NCBI RefSeq assembly: GCF_016658865.1
Contig: NZ_CP067992.1
Span: forward strand, 329,001-393,000
Reading direction: 5' to 3'
Length of the DNA stretch: 64,000 bases
Source: Streptococcus mitis
GTDB lineage: Bacteria > Bacillota > Bacilli > Lactobacillales > Streptococcaceae
This document shows positions 23,222 through 32,306 of this stretch, piece after piece. The first letter of the stretch is position 1. Every line of letters starts with the position of its first letter. The notes beneath the pieces were generated by a model. The model was given only the letters and a program-made list of their open reading frames with translations, was not told the origin of the DNA and did no database searches. The translations under genes were made by a program, and so were the position numbers.

Positions 23222-26200
23222 TTAGTCTTTGAAATTCTTTTGGAAGATGAGTAGAGACAATACTGAAGTAATAGCAGCCAAGAATAAGAAGGCATTTGCT
23301 TCTTGCTCTCCAGTTTCTGGGAGTTGTTTTTCCTTGTCTTGTCTAACTGTAGTAGCAACAGGTGCTTTTTCATCTTTTCTTGGTGAATCTTCTGTTACAA
23401 CTGCAGGAGCTGGTTTTTCAGTTTCTCTAGGTAGAACATACTCAGGGAGAGTCACAACTGGTGGCGCCACTGTTCCTACAGAACTTTGTTTAGTTCCAAC
23501 CTCGATTATTCGGTCTAAAGCTGGAGTTGATTTGGTTTGGACTACCTTGCGATTGCTACCATCTACTTCGACATACTCAATTAGCAGGCCGTCTTTCCCT
23601 TCTGCTAGAACTTTCTCTTTTCCTTTATCTAAGTTTGGATTTTCGTGACGGATAGTCTTGAATGGTACTGCCTTCTTGACAATATCCAAGCTTGGAAGTT
23701 TAAAGACAAGGTCCTTAACTCCCTCTTCAGGACTTGAAGAAGTAATTGGTTTTTCAGGTTCTTTTGGTAGAAGGTATTCAGGAAGAGTCACAACTGGTGG
23801 AGTATCTGTTCCCACAGAACTTTCTTTAGTCCCAACTTCAATCACTCGGTCTAGAGCTGGAGTTGATTCAGTTTGAATTACCTTACGATTGCTGCCATCT
23901 ACTTCGACATACTCGATTATAGCACCATCTTTCCCTTCTGCTAGAACTTGTTCTTTCCCTTTGTCTAATTGTGGATTTTCGCGACGGATAGTCTTGAATG
24001 GTAGCACCTTCTTGACAATATCCAGACTTGGAAGTTGGAAGACAAGCTCTTTAACCCCTTCTTCAGGACTTGAAGAAGTAATTGGTTTTTCAGGCTGTTT
24101 TGGTTCAACTGGTTGTTCTGGTTGGCTAGGTTGCAATTGCTTGATTTGTTCAAGAGCGTTGTTGAGGGCTTTATTGACATCTTCTTGAGTCTTAGCTTCT
24201 TGGATAGCTGCGATTGCTTTATCAGTAATTTCAACTAATTTCTTCTTAGCATCGTTGTTAGTACCGAGTTCAGCCACTTTTTTCTCGATAGCTTCAGTCA
24301 GGCTAGCCATAGCCTTATCATAATTGATTTTAGGCTGTTCCGGTTGTTTCGGTTCAACCGGTTGTTCTGGTTGGCTAGGTTGCAATTGCTTGATTTGTTC
24401 AAGAGCATTATTGAGAGCTTTATTGACGTCTTCTTGAGTCTTAGCTTCTTGGATAGCTGCGATTGCTTTATCAGTAATTTCAACTAATTTCTTCTTAGCA
24501 TCGTTGTTAGTACCAAGTTCAGCTACTTTTTTCTCGATAGCTTCAGTCAGGCTAGCCATAGCCTTATCATAATTGATTTCAGGCTGTTCAGGTTGTTTTG
24601 GTTCAACTGGTTGTTCTGGTTGGCTAGGTTGCAATTGCTTGATTTGTTCAAGAGCGTTATTGAGGGCTTTGTTGACGTCTTCTTGAGTCTTAGCCTCTTG
24701 AATAGCTGCGATTGCTTTGTCAGTAATTTCAACTAATTTCTTCTTAGCATCGTTGTTGGCACCAAGCTCAGCCACTTTTTTCTCGATAGCTTCAGTCAGG
24801 CTAGCCATAGCCTTATCATAATTGATTTCAGGCTGTTCAGGTTGTTTTGGTTCAACCGGTTGTTCTGGACTTGTTTCGTCTCCAGGTTTTTGGTAATTTT
24901 CGTTTTTGCTAAGAATATCTTGCAAAGCAGTGACTGTTGACATCACATCTTGTACATTTACCGTATCAGAACTTAATTGTGCAGTGAGTTTATCAAGATT
25001 AGACTTAAATGCTTGACGTGCAGTTGCTGTATTTTTCAAACCACTTGGATCAAAGTTAGATAAGTCGTCTTTCCATTTAGAGAGAGATTGAAGGATTTGT
25101 GTTTTGCTGTAGAGTTCGCTTCCTTCACCACGAGTGATGAATTGATCCACCTGGATACCGATGTTTCGAGACAAATCGTTTCGATCAGAATCGAGTTGAA
25201 GGGTGACTGCGTGCAAGTTTTCGTCCAGACCTTTTAGGCTAACCAGAGTTTGATTGCCTTGGCGTTGGGCAGCGTGACCGCTAAAGTATTTCTTGCCCTC
25301 AATAGTCGACGCATTTCCCATGCCCTCTTGGTAAGGAACTTCTTTGCCGTCGAGGAATACCTTGTAGATACCATGATTTGGATCAACATAGCCCTTGATA
25401 TCAAGTCCAGTACCGTAGAAGTAGGCTGTGACAGTTGTCTTTTTCTTTTGTTCATCAGTTAAGCGACCAAAGGAAGCCCAAGACTCCGTTTTTTGGTACT
25501 TGTCTGCTGAATTGGTTTCATGGTGCCAGCCAGGACTGTAATCCAACTGACTAGCTTGGTCATCATAACTTGTTTGATCCTTGATCAGCAATTCAGCTTT
25601 CATCACTTGGATGGTTGCATCGGTAGCAAAACCGAGCAGGGCACCATCAGTGACAGAAGTGAGCTTGGCCTTGAAGTCAAAGATAGAGTCGGCTTGTTCT
25701 GTAAAGTCAATCGTTGGGATGGTAACAGTCTTTTCTGTTTCTCCATCTTCAAAAGTCACATCTTGAGTTGTATCTTGGTAAACTTTACCGTGAACCCCAG
25801 TTCCAGGTTCTGTGATGAAGCGAACAGTAGCAGTTCCCTTGCTTCCACCAACACGTTTAATTTTAACAGTGACTGGTTTTCCTTTTTCGACTTCGTAAGA
25901 AGTTGCTTCAAGCTCAAACATACCCTTGCTGTTATTGTTTAGAGTGTAGATTCCTTCTGTAGCAATTGGTTCACCTGTTTTATTAACAAGGGTAATGGTA
26001 TGTTGGCCAGGTGCTAAATCGTCTGTTTCATATACTTTTTGGCTGCGTTTACGGCTAGTGTTCTTAGTTTGCACATCCGCAACTTTTTGGCCATCAACGT
26101 AGACGGACATTTCTCCATGACCTGGGTCAACTGTAGAGACGACATAGGCCTTGGTTCCTGTGAAAGTATAGCTTACTTTGGCATCTTTTTGATTGGTCCA

Positions 26201-29200
26201 CATAGAAGTGCCACGAACACCTTCAGATTCATTGTACCAAGTTGTACCGGCTGTATCCGCTGTTGTATTTGAGTGGTATTCAAGTCCAAGAGGGTAGCCG
26301 TCTGTCTTTTCGATACTACTTGGTGTCTTGTAGACTGAGAAGTTGGTTAAGATTGGAGTTGCTTGAGCTCCGGTGATGGTTACACGGATTTTTTGTGCCT
26401 CTACAGGCTTGCCTTGAATCAAGCGACGGTAACCAACAGTTGAACCTTCTCCGTAAGTCACCCAGCGACCGTTGATTTCGACTTCAATCTTGAAACCAGA
26501 GATACGTTGACCTTTAGCGATGTCTTCCTTGAGTTCGACAACGTCAAAGCGTCTCTTTTGTCCCAAATCGACTGTGAAGCTACCTGTTGTGGCATCATTT
26601 GAGAGCGCCCAGCTGGTATCGTCTTTGCCGTCTGTCAGGTGACTTTCTTTATAGAGGTGGTTCTGACGAGTAGAACTTGCTGTTACAGTTGCTCCTTTGG
26701 CAAAGTCAGTCGCATACATTTGATCTAGAGTCGCTTTGAATTCTTTCAAGCGAGCCACGTCAGCATCTGCGAATTTACCTTCTTTGTTTGGTGGAATGTT
26801 GAGAAGAAGTGGCGTTCCACGACCAACAGACTTGAAGTAGATATCCATCAATTCTTTGAGGGATTTTGGTTGCTGGTTATCGTGGTAGAACCAGCCAGAG
26901 CGGATGGAAACATCTGCTTCTCCTACAGAGTACATATCTCCGTCAGGGTCACCGTGGTTAAGGTATTCGTTCTTAACATTTTCGGTGATGTTTGCCTTCT
27001 TGACCTTATGCCATACAGGGTCACCGGCGATACCACGCTCATTTCCAATCCAACGGATACTTGTTGGTTCGGCAGAGAAGATAGCGATATCTCCTTCAGC
27101 TTCCTTGATGTATTTGAACCACTCATCAAAAGTGTAGGTTACTTTTTGGGCACCGCTACCGCGTGCTCCATCCATCCAAACTTCGATAAATTTACCCTTA
27201 TTACCGTATTTTGGATTACCAAGGATTTCTTTTAGTTGATTGAGGTAGTATTCGTTGTATTCTTTTTGAGTAGCTACCTTATATTTAGGACTATTAACAT
27301 CCCATGGAGATAGATAAACCCCCATATTCATATCGTATTTAGTAGCTGATTTTGAAACTTCTTCTAAAAGGTCTCCCTTACCATCTTTCCATGGACTTGC
27401 AGCTACGGTATGATTTGTATATTTAGATGGGTAAATAACGAAACCATCGTGGTGTTTGACAACCATAATAGTTCGTTTAAAGCCAGTTTCCTTTAGAGTA
27501 CGGATCCATTGATCTGTATCTAAGTTAGTTGGATTGAAGTTTTTAGGGTCTTCATTTCCATGTCCCCACTCAGAATTAGTATAAGTATTCATACCATAGT
27601 GGATGAAGGCAGCTAATTCTTCCTTGTGATAATCAAGTTGAGCCTTGCTTGGAAGGGGACCGTGATTTCCAATTTCTGTTTCTTTATCTTCTGGATGAGC
27701 AGCAGGTAAAACAGTTGAAGTCGGATTAGAGCTATCAGAGATTTTTTCGTATTCAAAGACGACATCATTCACACCCTTGTGCTGGATGCTGGCTTCTAAG
27801 CGTGGAGTGATTGCGCGGTAGCCTGCGATTTCTTTTGCTTCAAAAGTGTTTACAAATGAAACATCGTATTCTTTTCCGTCATTATTATCAGTAACAACAT
27901 CTGCTAATTCTTGCTCTGAGCCTTTCAAACGATAATGAATGGCAAATGAACCTTTATTCACTTTATAAACCACCTTGATGACCCGTGTTCCTGGAGCTGT
28001 TTTGCTGACGACGTTGTAGGTCCACTCATCTTTGAGTTGTTTGTTGATTTCGACGCCATCAATAGAGACAATCTGGTATTTCTCTTGATTTTTTGTATAG
28101 AAGTCAGTCTTAGCGATTTCTTTTTTGAAGTTATAATCAAAAGCTGTTCCAACTTCAGTTTTTTCAACAAAAGTATCATCAGTTTTGATTGGATTACCAG
28201 TTTCATCTACGTGTTGAACAACTACACGTCCGTAATCGATTCCTTTAATGAGTGTCGCAACACCATTTTCATCGAAAGAATATTGATTTTCGCCAATAAC
28301 AGCAGTTTTATTTCTGAACATTTCTCCTTCAGGAGTAAAGTAATATCGTTTCCCATTATCACCTTGGTACCAACCTTTGACACCATATTTAGCGATAATA
28401 TCTTTTACCCATTTTACTTGCTCGGGTGAGAGGACGATTCCGCCACCGAAGCGGTCTTTGTCAGGGATGCCGTTTTCAATTGTGCCGTGTTGGTGAACAC
28501 CGACTACTTTACCATCACCGTTGATAATACCAGCACCTGAAAGGCCTGAAACAGAAGTCATATGATAGGTGATGCCTTTTGAGCCTTTATCATCATAATT
28601 ATCAACAGATTTCACGACACCATCAGCCTTGTAAAGTTGACCAGCTACAATTGGTTTTTTGAGCTCAGGTGAGCTTGAATCAGTTGGATATCCAATCGTG
28701 CTAACAGGGTCCCCAGGTTGATAGGTTTTATTTTCTGCCAAGGGAACAAAGGTAGCAGCTTTATTTGGACTAGCGATTTGAAGAGGAACAGGTGCTACAA
28801 CAGCAGCCAAGTCATTTTGATATCCTTTTCCAAATTCTTTCTTGTTCCAAAAATGAATATCTTCTTCTTTGAAAAGAGTAGTATTACCCGTTACAGGCTG
28901 AGAATTGCGAACAGCAGAATTAGAACCGAGGTTATAGTAAAACTTAGCAGAATCTCCGCCTCGAATATGTCCTTCTTTTGTATCACGGTTTGATTCTAAA
29001 AAGTTGTGGGCAACAGTCAAGATGACATTTGGTGCCACAAAAATACCAGAACCAGACACGATATAGCGTTGGGAACCACCATTGTAAATAGTGTAAATCA
29101 TACTAGCAGCAGTAGCAGGTTGTCCTTCATAAGGGACGTGCTTCAAATCTAGACCACCGTTGATAATCGCACGATTACCATTTTCAGCTTCTTTTGGAAG

Positions 29201-29632
29201 TTCTTCCTTGTTTTTTAGAATGCTTTCTGTCTCAACTTTAGGGCTATCCTTCTTGTCTACGATTGCTGAAGTATCTATGTTTTTCACGGGTGCATCAGGA
29301 TAAGCTTGATCGTGGATTTCTTCAGGAAGCAAGTCAGTAGTTTTAGTATCTGCTACAGATTTTTCTTCTACTGGTTTAACAGTTTTTTCTGCTTTCTCTG
29401 ACTCTTGAGGTGTAGAAATTACAGGACTTTCATTTTTGACTTCTGATTTGGTTTTTTCAGCTTCGGCCAATTTTTCTACATTTGGTTGAGAGCTTGTAGT
29501 TTCAATTTTTGCTTCGTCAGCTAGTGCTGTACCAGATGCAAAAAAAGCGAGCCCAACCATAACCGAAGCAACACCAACGGTTAATTTTCTGATGCTAAAA
29601 GTTTGCTCTTTTTCAAAAAGGTATCGATTCAT
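23222..29632 (-). CDS. LPxTG surface protein: serine protease plus GH29 alpha-L-fucosidase
   Basis: 2136-residue multidomain cell-wall protein. N-terminus: YSIRK-type signal (FSIRKLTVGVASVMVG). About 150-420: trypsin/V8-like protease with His in TVAHNF, Asp in QNDLAAV and Ser in SGLSGAG. Then a GWYQGDNGKRYYF repeat and a MucBP-like region. About 660-1010: GH29 fucosidase with HHDGF, nucleophile Asp in EVWMDGA, and SIRWIGNERG carrying the acid/base Glu typical of alpha-1,3/4 (GH29-B) enzymes. F5/8-type carbohydrate-binding, Calx-beta and NPCBM-like modules follow, then three 83-residue FIVAR-like repeats, two G5-like domains and LPETG with membrane anchor and charged tail. All catalytic residues seem intact. 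AGGAG precedes the start, and a cre box lies about 120 bases upstream. Confidence 0.9.
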   Translation of the reverse strand: MNRYLFEKEQTFSIRKLTVGVASVMVGLAFFASGTALADEAKIETTSSQPNVEKLAEAEKTKSEVKNESPVISTPQESEKAEKTVKPVEEKSVADTKTTDLLPEEIHDQAYPDAPVKNIDTSAIVDKKDSPKVETESILKNKEELPKEAENGNRAIINGGLDLKHVPYEGQPATAASMIYTIYNGGSQRYIVSGSGIFVAPNVILTVAHNFLESNRDTKEGHIRGGDSAKFYYNLGSNSAVRNSQPVTGNTTLFKEEDIHFWNKKEFGKGYQNDLAAVVAPVPLQIASPNKAATFVPLAENKTYQPGDPVSTIGYPTDSSSPELKKPIVAGQLYKADGVVKSVDNYDDKGSKGITYHMTSVSGLSGAGIINGDGKVVGVHQHGTIENGIPDKDRFGGGIVLSPEQVKWVKDIIAKYGVKGWYQGDNGKRYYFTPEGEMFRNKTAVIGENQYSFDENGVATLIKGIDYGRVVVQHVDETGNPIKTDDTFVEKTEVGTAFDYNFKKEIAKTDFYTKNQEKYQIVSIDGVEINKQLKDEWTYNVVSKTAPGTRVIKVVYKVNKGSFAIHYRLKGSEQELADVVTDNNDGKEYDVSFVNTFEAKEIAGYRAITPRLEASIQHKGVNDVVFEYEKISDSSNPTSTVLPAAHPEDKETEIGNHGPLPSKAQLDYHKEELAAFIHYGMNTYTNSEWGHGNEDPKNFNPTNLDTDQWIRTLKETGFKRTIMVVKHHDGFVIYPSKYTNHTVAASPWKDGKGDLLEEVSKSATKYDMNMGVYLSPWDVNSPKYKVATQKEYNEYYLNQLKEILGNPKYGNKGKFIEVWMDGARGSGAQKVTYTFDEWFKYIKEAEGDIAIFSAEPTSIRWIGNERGIAGDPVWHKVKKANITENVKNEYLNHGDPDGDMYSVGEADVSIRSGWFYHDNQQPKSLKELMDIYFKSVGRGTPLLLNIPPNKEGKFADADVARLKEFKATLDQMYATDFAKGATVTASSTRQNHLYKESHLTDGKDDTSWALSNDATTGSFTVDLGQKRRFDVVELKEDIAKGQRISGFKIEVEINGRWVTYGEGSTVGYRRLIQGKPVEAQKIRVTITGAQATPILTNFSVYKTPSSIEKTDGYPLGLEYHSNTTADTAGTTWYNESEGVRGTSMWTNQKDAKVSYTFTGTKAYVVSTVDPGHGEMSVYVDGQKVADVQTKNTSRKRSQKVYETDDLAPGQHTITLVNKTGEPIATEGIYTLNNNSKGMFELEATSYEVEKGKPVTVKIKRVGGSKGTATVRFITEPGTGVHGKVYQDTTQDVTFEDGETEKTVTIPTIDFTEQADSIFDFKAKLTSVTDGALLGFATDATIQVMKAELLIKDQTSYDDQASQLDYSPGWHHETNSADKYQKTESWASFGRLTDEQKKKTTVTAYFYGTGLDIKGYVDPNHGIYKVFLDGKEVPYQEGMGNASTIEGKKYFSGHAAQRQGNQTLVSLKGLDENLHAVTLQLDSDRNDLSRNIGIQVDQFITRGEGSELYSKTQILQSLSKWKDDLSNFDPSGLKNTATARQAFKSNLDKLTAQLSSDTVNVQDVMSTVTALQDILSKNENYQKPGDETSPEQPVEPKQPEQPEINYDKAMASLTEAIEKKVAELGANNDAKKKLVEITDKAIAAIQEAKTQEDVNKALNNALEQIKQLQPSQPEQPVEPKQPEQPEINYDKAMASLTEAIEKKVAELGTNNDAKKKLVEITDKAIAAIQEAKTQEDVNKALNNALEQIKQLQPSQPEQPVEPKQPEQPKINYDKAMASLTEAIEKKVAELGTNNDAKKKLVEITDKAIAAIQEAKTQEDVNKALNNALEQIKQLQPSQPEQPVEPKQPEKPITSSSPEEGVKELVFQLPSLDIVKKVLPFKTIRRENPQLDKGKEQVLAEGKDGAIIEYVEVDGSNRKVIQTESTPALDRVIEVGTKESSVGTDTPPVVTLPEYLLPKEPEKPITSSSPEEGVKDLVFKLPSLDIVKKAVPFKTIRHENPNLDKGKEKVLAEGKDGLLIEYVEVDGSNRKVVQTKSTPALDRIIEVGTKQSSVGTVAPPVVTLPEYVLPRETEKPAPAVVTEDSPRKDEKAPVATTVRQDKEKQLPETGEQEANAFLFLAAITSVLSLLIFQKNFKD
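24095..24856 (-). repeat. Three tandem 249-bp (83-residue) repeats
   Basis: Each unit encodes INYDKAMASLTEAIEKKVAE, a second helix KKKLVEITDKAIAAIQEAK, a third DVNKALNNALEQIKQL and a proline-rich hinge PSQPEQPVEPKQPE. These are FIVAR-like three-helix spacers that extend the enzyme from the wall. Near-identity of the copies suggests recent expansion. Confidence 0.85.
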
Positions 29633-29908
29633 AATGTACTCCTAGTTTGAATCAAGACAGTCAGCTACTGTCTAAGCCCAAGTATGACTTGGAAACGATT
29701 TTCTTTAGCGATAGTTAGATTTTGTGCAATAGTTTGAGACTAATCCCCTCCTGCTTAAGCGCTTTCATTTTAGAATAAAAAAATTAAAATTGTTATCTTA
29801 ATCTTTAAAATAACCTAAAAACCTTAACATAACAAATATACTAAATTGTTCCAAGAAATGCAATAGAGAAAGTAAACCTAATTTAAAGAAATTCTTTCAC
29901 TTTTTAAA
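29633..29908. other. Upstream region of the fucosidase gene
   Basis: 276 bases with no gene. It contains the ribosome site AGGAG (rc, close to 29640), a cre box at 29754 and AT-rich DNA without a clear consensus promoter. Confidence 0.6.
29754..29767 (-). promoter_or_regulatory. CcpA cre box (GH29 gene)
   Basis: Reads TGAAAGCGCTTAAG on the minus strand, a close match to the cre consensus (TGNAANCGNWNNCA type). It lies about 120 bases upstream of the start codon. Near-identical boxes precede the GH95 and GH85 genes. Confidence 0.7.
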
Positions 29909-29956
29909 GAAAAAATACATCCTTTCAAGAATTAAACTAAATGAAAGAATGTATTC
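29909..29956 (-). terminator. Terminator of the glutathione peroxidase operon
   Basis: ATACATTCTTTCA pairs with TGAAAGGATGTAT (minus strand, one G-U pair), followed by TTTTTTC. It starts eight bases after the gene's stop. Confidence 0.8.
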
Positions 29957-29963
29957 AAAAAAA

Positions 29964-30440
29964 TCAGAGTAATTTTTGTATCGCCTCTTCAATTTGTTTT
30001 GGGTCTGTTTTTGAAGAGAAGCGTTCAAAGACCTGCCCATCACGACCAATGAGAAACTTAGCGAAATTCCATTCGACTCGTTTTCCCAGTGGGCCAGATT
30101 TTTGTTCTTTCAACCAAACATAGAGAGGGTCTGCTTCCTTACCGTTGACCTTGATCTTGGCAAAACGTGGGAAGGTGGTTTGATAATGTAGGCTACAGAA
30201 GGCGTTGATTTCCTCTGCGCCGCCTGGTGCTTGTCCCATAAACTGATTGCAAGGAAAGTCTAAAATCTCAAAACCTTGTTCTTGATAGCGATCATAGAGT
30301 TCTTGAAGTCCTTGGTACTGGGGCGTTAAACCACATCCAGTAGCAGTGTTGACAACCAAGAGAACCTTACCACGATAGGTCTCTAGTGGAGTTTCTTGAT
30401 GGTCTTGGTTCAAGACTGAAAAATCGTATAGTGAAGTCAT
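29964..30440 (-). CDS. gpo: Glutathione peroxidase family protein (Cys type)
   Basis: 158-residue thioredoxin-fold peroxidase. The peroxidatic cysteine lies in NTATGCGLTPQY, the second block is DFPCNQFMGQAPG and the third WNFAKFLI, the usual Gpx tetrad with Cys in place of selenocysteine. It reduces hydroperoxides in the cytoplasm, in bacteria often with thioredoxin as donor. Mitis-group streptococci make much hydrogen peroxide, so such an enzyme fits. The start overlaps the end of the DUF3278-like gene by four bases. Confidence 0.9.
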   Translation of the reverse strand: MTSLYDFSVLNQDHQETPLETYRGKVLLVVNTATGCGLTPQYQGLQELYDRYQEQGFEILDFPCNQFMGQAPGGAEEINAFCSLHYQTTFPRFAKIKVNGKEADPLYVWLKEQKSGPLGKRVEWNFAKFLIGRDGQVFERFSSKTDPKQIEEAIQKLL

Positions 30441-31015
30441 TGCTTGCTTTTCTCCTTCTGTTTGGTATTTTTAGGAGTTTTCTCCTCCTGTAGTGATAGA
30501 AATCCGTAGGTCAGGGTTCCAAAAATGCTTCCGATAATCAGGCTATACATCAGGAAAGGAATACTTTTATTGAATTGCATGAGCAACTTTCCAAAATCTG
30601 AAAGGGACATCTGTTGAACGAAGACTTTATGAAAGATGAGTAAGGTAAAGAAGCCAATCTGAATACCGATAAACACAATCCAGCTTCGGAATTTGATTTG
30701 AGCTTTGCTGTAGGTTTTGAGAATGATTTCTGATTTGTCATCCTTTTCAAGATGAAGCTCTTGGACGGCTTTTTGAGCTTTTATACTCATGAACAAAATG
30801 AGTCCAAAATAGATGTAGGGCATAACATTTCGAACAATTTCTATAAAGCTTCCGAACAAAATATAGAATAGGAAGAGAATGAAGGAAGAGTAAAAGATTT
30901 GGATCATGGAACGGGCGCAAGCCTTGTAGATAACCTCTTGACGGCATTCATCAAAAGGGCCTTGGATGTGAAAGAAATTTCGAAGTAAGCGAGTTGTTAA
31001 GTCTTCTTTTTTCAT
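30437..31015 (-). CDS. DUF3278-like membrane protein
   Basis: 192 residues with a cytoplasmic N-terminus (TRLLRNFFHIQGPFDE) and four hydrophobic segments at about 36-60, 62-78, 110-130 and 150-172. The HIQGPFDE start is shared with the 31388 protein (GISGPLDE). These proteins are usually encoded next to a small XRE regulator, as here. Function unknown. Confidence 0.75.
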   Translation of the reverse strand: MKKEDLTTRLLRNFFHIQGPFDECRQEVIYKACARSMIQIFYSSFILFLFYILFGSFIEIVRNVMPYIYFGLILFMSIKAQKAVQELHLEKDDKSEIILKTYSKAQIKFRSWIVFIGIQIGFFTLLIFHKVFVQQMSLSDFGKLLMQFNKSIPFLMYSLIIGSIFGTLTYGFLSLQEEKTPKNTKQKEKSKQ

Positions 31016-31041
31016 GGGTGATTTCTCCTAAATGAACGATG

Positions 31042-31377
31042 TTATTTTGTTTCTTTTACGAATTGATAGAGATAATAAAGATAAGTAATAGAAGAAAGGA
31101 TGGCGATAGTTAGCAGTATATAATATTTCCAATTGCTTGAAATGAGCGTCAGCTGTGGTAAGGATAGAAAGGATAGAATCATAAAGCATAGTGCTAGGTT
31201 GAGTATGCGCGTTTTTTGGGAATCTATCTTTAGATAAGTCAATCCTTTGTTGAGTGCTGGAACAAAGACTGGAAGGAGGACTATATCGTAGATTGGCAAG
31301 TTCCCTGAAACGATGATGAAGGTGAGTAGAGAAGCAAACAAAAGATGATAGGTAAGTAAAGTTACTAGTGATTTCAT
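31042..31377 (-). CDS. Small membrane protein
   Basis: 111 residues with four hydrophobic segments (LLTYHLLFASLLTFIIVSG, YDIVLLPVFVPAL, ILNLALCFMILSFL, YYILLTIAILSSITYLYYL). I chose ATG 31377 because GGAGGTG lies just before it; a longer frame runs upstream into the next gene and is rejected. Sits between the two DUF3278-like genes, in one operon with them. Function unknown. Confidence 0.75.
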   Translation of the reverse strand: MKSLVTLLTYHLLFASLLTFIIVSGNLPIYDIVLLPVFVPALNKGLTYLKIDSQKTRILNLALCFMILSFLSLPQLTLISSNWKYYILLTIAILSSITYLYYLYQFVKETK

Positions 31378-31387
31378 AGGGCACCTC

Positions 31388-31930
31388 CTAATCCTCATCT
31401 TGCTCTTTTTTAGTTTTTGCAATGCGACGGGAGATGAGGAACTGTATGCTCGCTCCGAAGAAGATAGAACCGAGAATGCTTGATACACCATTTCTTATAG
31501 TTAGGAGAGAATGAAAATAGTCCTGACCTTCACCTATGAGTATACTGAGAAGAGGAGTTATAAAAAACATCCATAGACCAAAGAACAAACCTGCTTTAAG
31601 ACCTGGGTAGTATAGTTGCTTGCTTTCTTTCTCATTCAGCATATCTGGATCAATAGCTGTAATCCCTGTTTTTTTCATTTGGTAGGTGACATAGCCAGCA
31701 GCGATGAGGGCAATCACTAGAATCAGAGGAGGATAGATTAGAGCCACTTCTTGAGGGTATTTATAGGCCAGAAGGAGTGGAATAAGATTTCCGAAAATCA
31801 TCAGATAAAAGAGGATGATAAAGACTTGGTTCCCAATACGATCGGCCTCACGCCGTTTGTATTCGTCAAGGGGACCAGAGATACCGTATGTGCGTTTGAT
31901 CAGTTTTTCAGTGAAGGTTTCTTTTTTCAT
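31388..31930 (-). CDS. DUF3278-like membrane protein
   Basis: 180 residues, four hydrophobic segments (about 35-55, 60-80, 110-130, 140-165), KKETFTEKLIKRTYGISGPLDE at the N-terminus. Paralogue of the 30437 protein. GGAGCC precedes the ATG. It directly follows the XRE regulator gene. Confidence 0.75.
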   Translation of the reverse strand: MKKETFTEKLIKRTYGISGPLDEYKRREADRIGNQVFIILFYLMIFGNLIPLLLAYKYPQEVALIYPPLILVIALIAAGYVTYQMKKTGITAIDPDMLNEKESKQLYYPGLKAGLFFGLWMFFITPLLSILIGEGQDYFHSLLTIRNGVSSILGSIFFGASIQFLISRRIAKTKKEQDED

Positions 31931-31945
31931 GAGTTGGCTCCTTTT

Positions 31946-32140
31946 TTAAAAATTATCCTCCCAAAAGAGACTGTTGAGGTCAGTTTGGAGGCTACGGGCG
32001 AGATTGAGACAGAGTTCCAGGGTTGGATTGTACTTGTCGTTTTCAATCATATTGATGGTTTGTCTCGAGACACCGATATCCTTGGCGAGTTCGAGCTGGG
32101 AAATGCCCAGTTCCTTGCGAAATTCTTTCACACGATTCAT
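31946..32140 (-). CDS. Small XRE-family regulator
   Basis: 64 residues, almost entirely a Cro/CI helix-turn-helix (LGISQLELAKDIGVSRQTIN, then IENDKYNPTLELCLNLARSL). Size and position match the regulators that head DUF3278 operons. It probably represses its own promoter, which has the direct repeats described at 32169. AAAGGAG precedes the ATG. Confidence 0.9.
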   Translation of the reverse strand: MNRVKEFRKELGISQLELAKDIGVSRQTINMIENDKYNPTLELCLNLARSLQTDLNSLFWEDNF

Positions 32141-32168
32141 CTTTTCTCCTTTCTGATTTGTGTCGTAT

Positions 32169-32220
32169 ATATTTGACCATATTATATTCTTCTATGGAGT
32201 GGATGTCAAGCATATTTGAC
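32169..32220 (-). promoter_or_regulatory. Promoter and repeat operator of the XRE operon
   Basis: On the minus strand TTGACA (32209-32204) and TATAAT (32186-32181) lie 17 bases apart. GTCAAATAT occurs on both sides (32220-32212 and 32177-32169), 43 bases apart, overlapping the -35 and following the -10. This is a good candidate operator for the small XRE protein. Confidence 0.7.
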
Positions 32221-32261
32221 ATATTTCTTAAAGAAATCTTACTTGTTTTTGCCATATTTGT

Positions 32262-32297
32262 CTGACTAGTGCAAGCTAGTCAGATTTGTGGTAAAAT
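32262..32297 (+). promoter_or_regulatory. rsmH promoter with inverted repeat
   Basis: TGGTAAAAT (32289-32297) is an extended -10, preceded by CTGACTAG/CTAGTCAG (32262-32269 and 32276-32283), an 8-bp inverted repeat. The -10 ends only nine bases before the rsmH ATG, which would give an almost leaderless message. Confidence 0.55.
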
Positions 32298-32306
32298 AGA
32301 TAAGAT

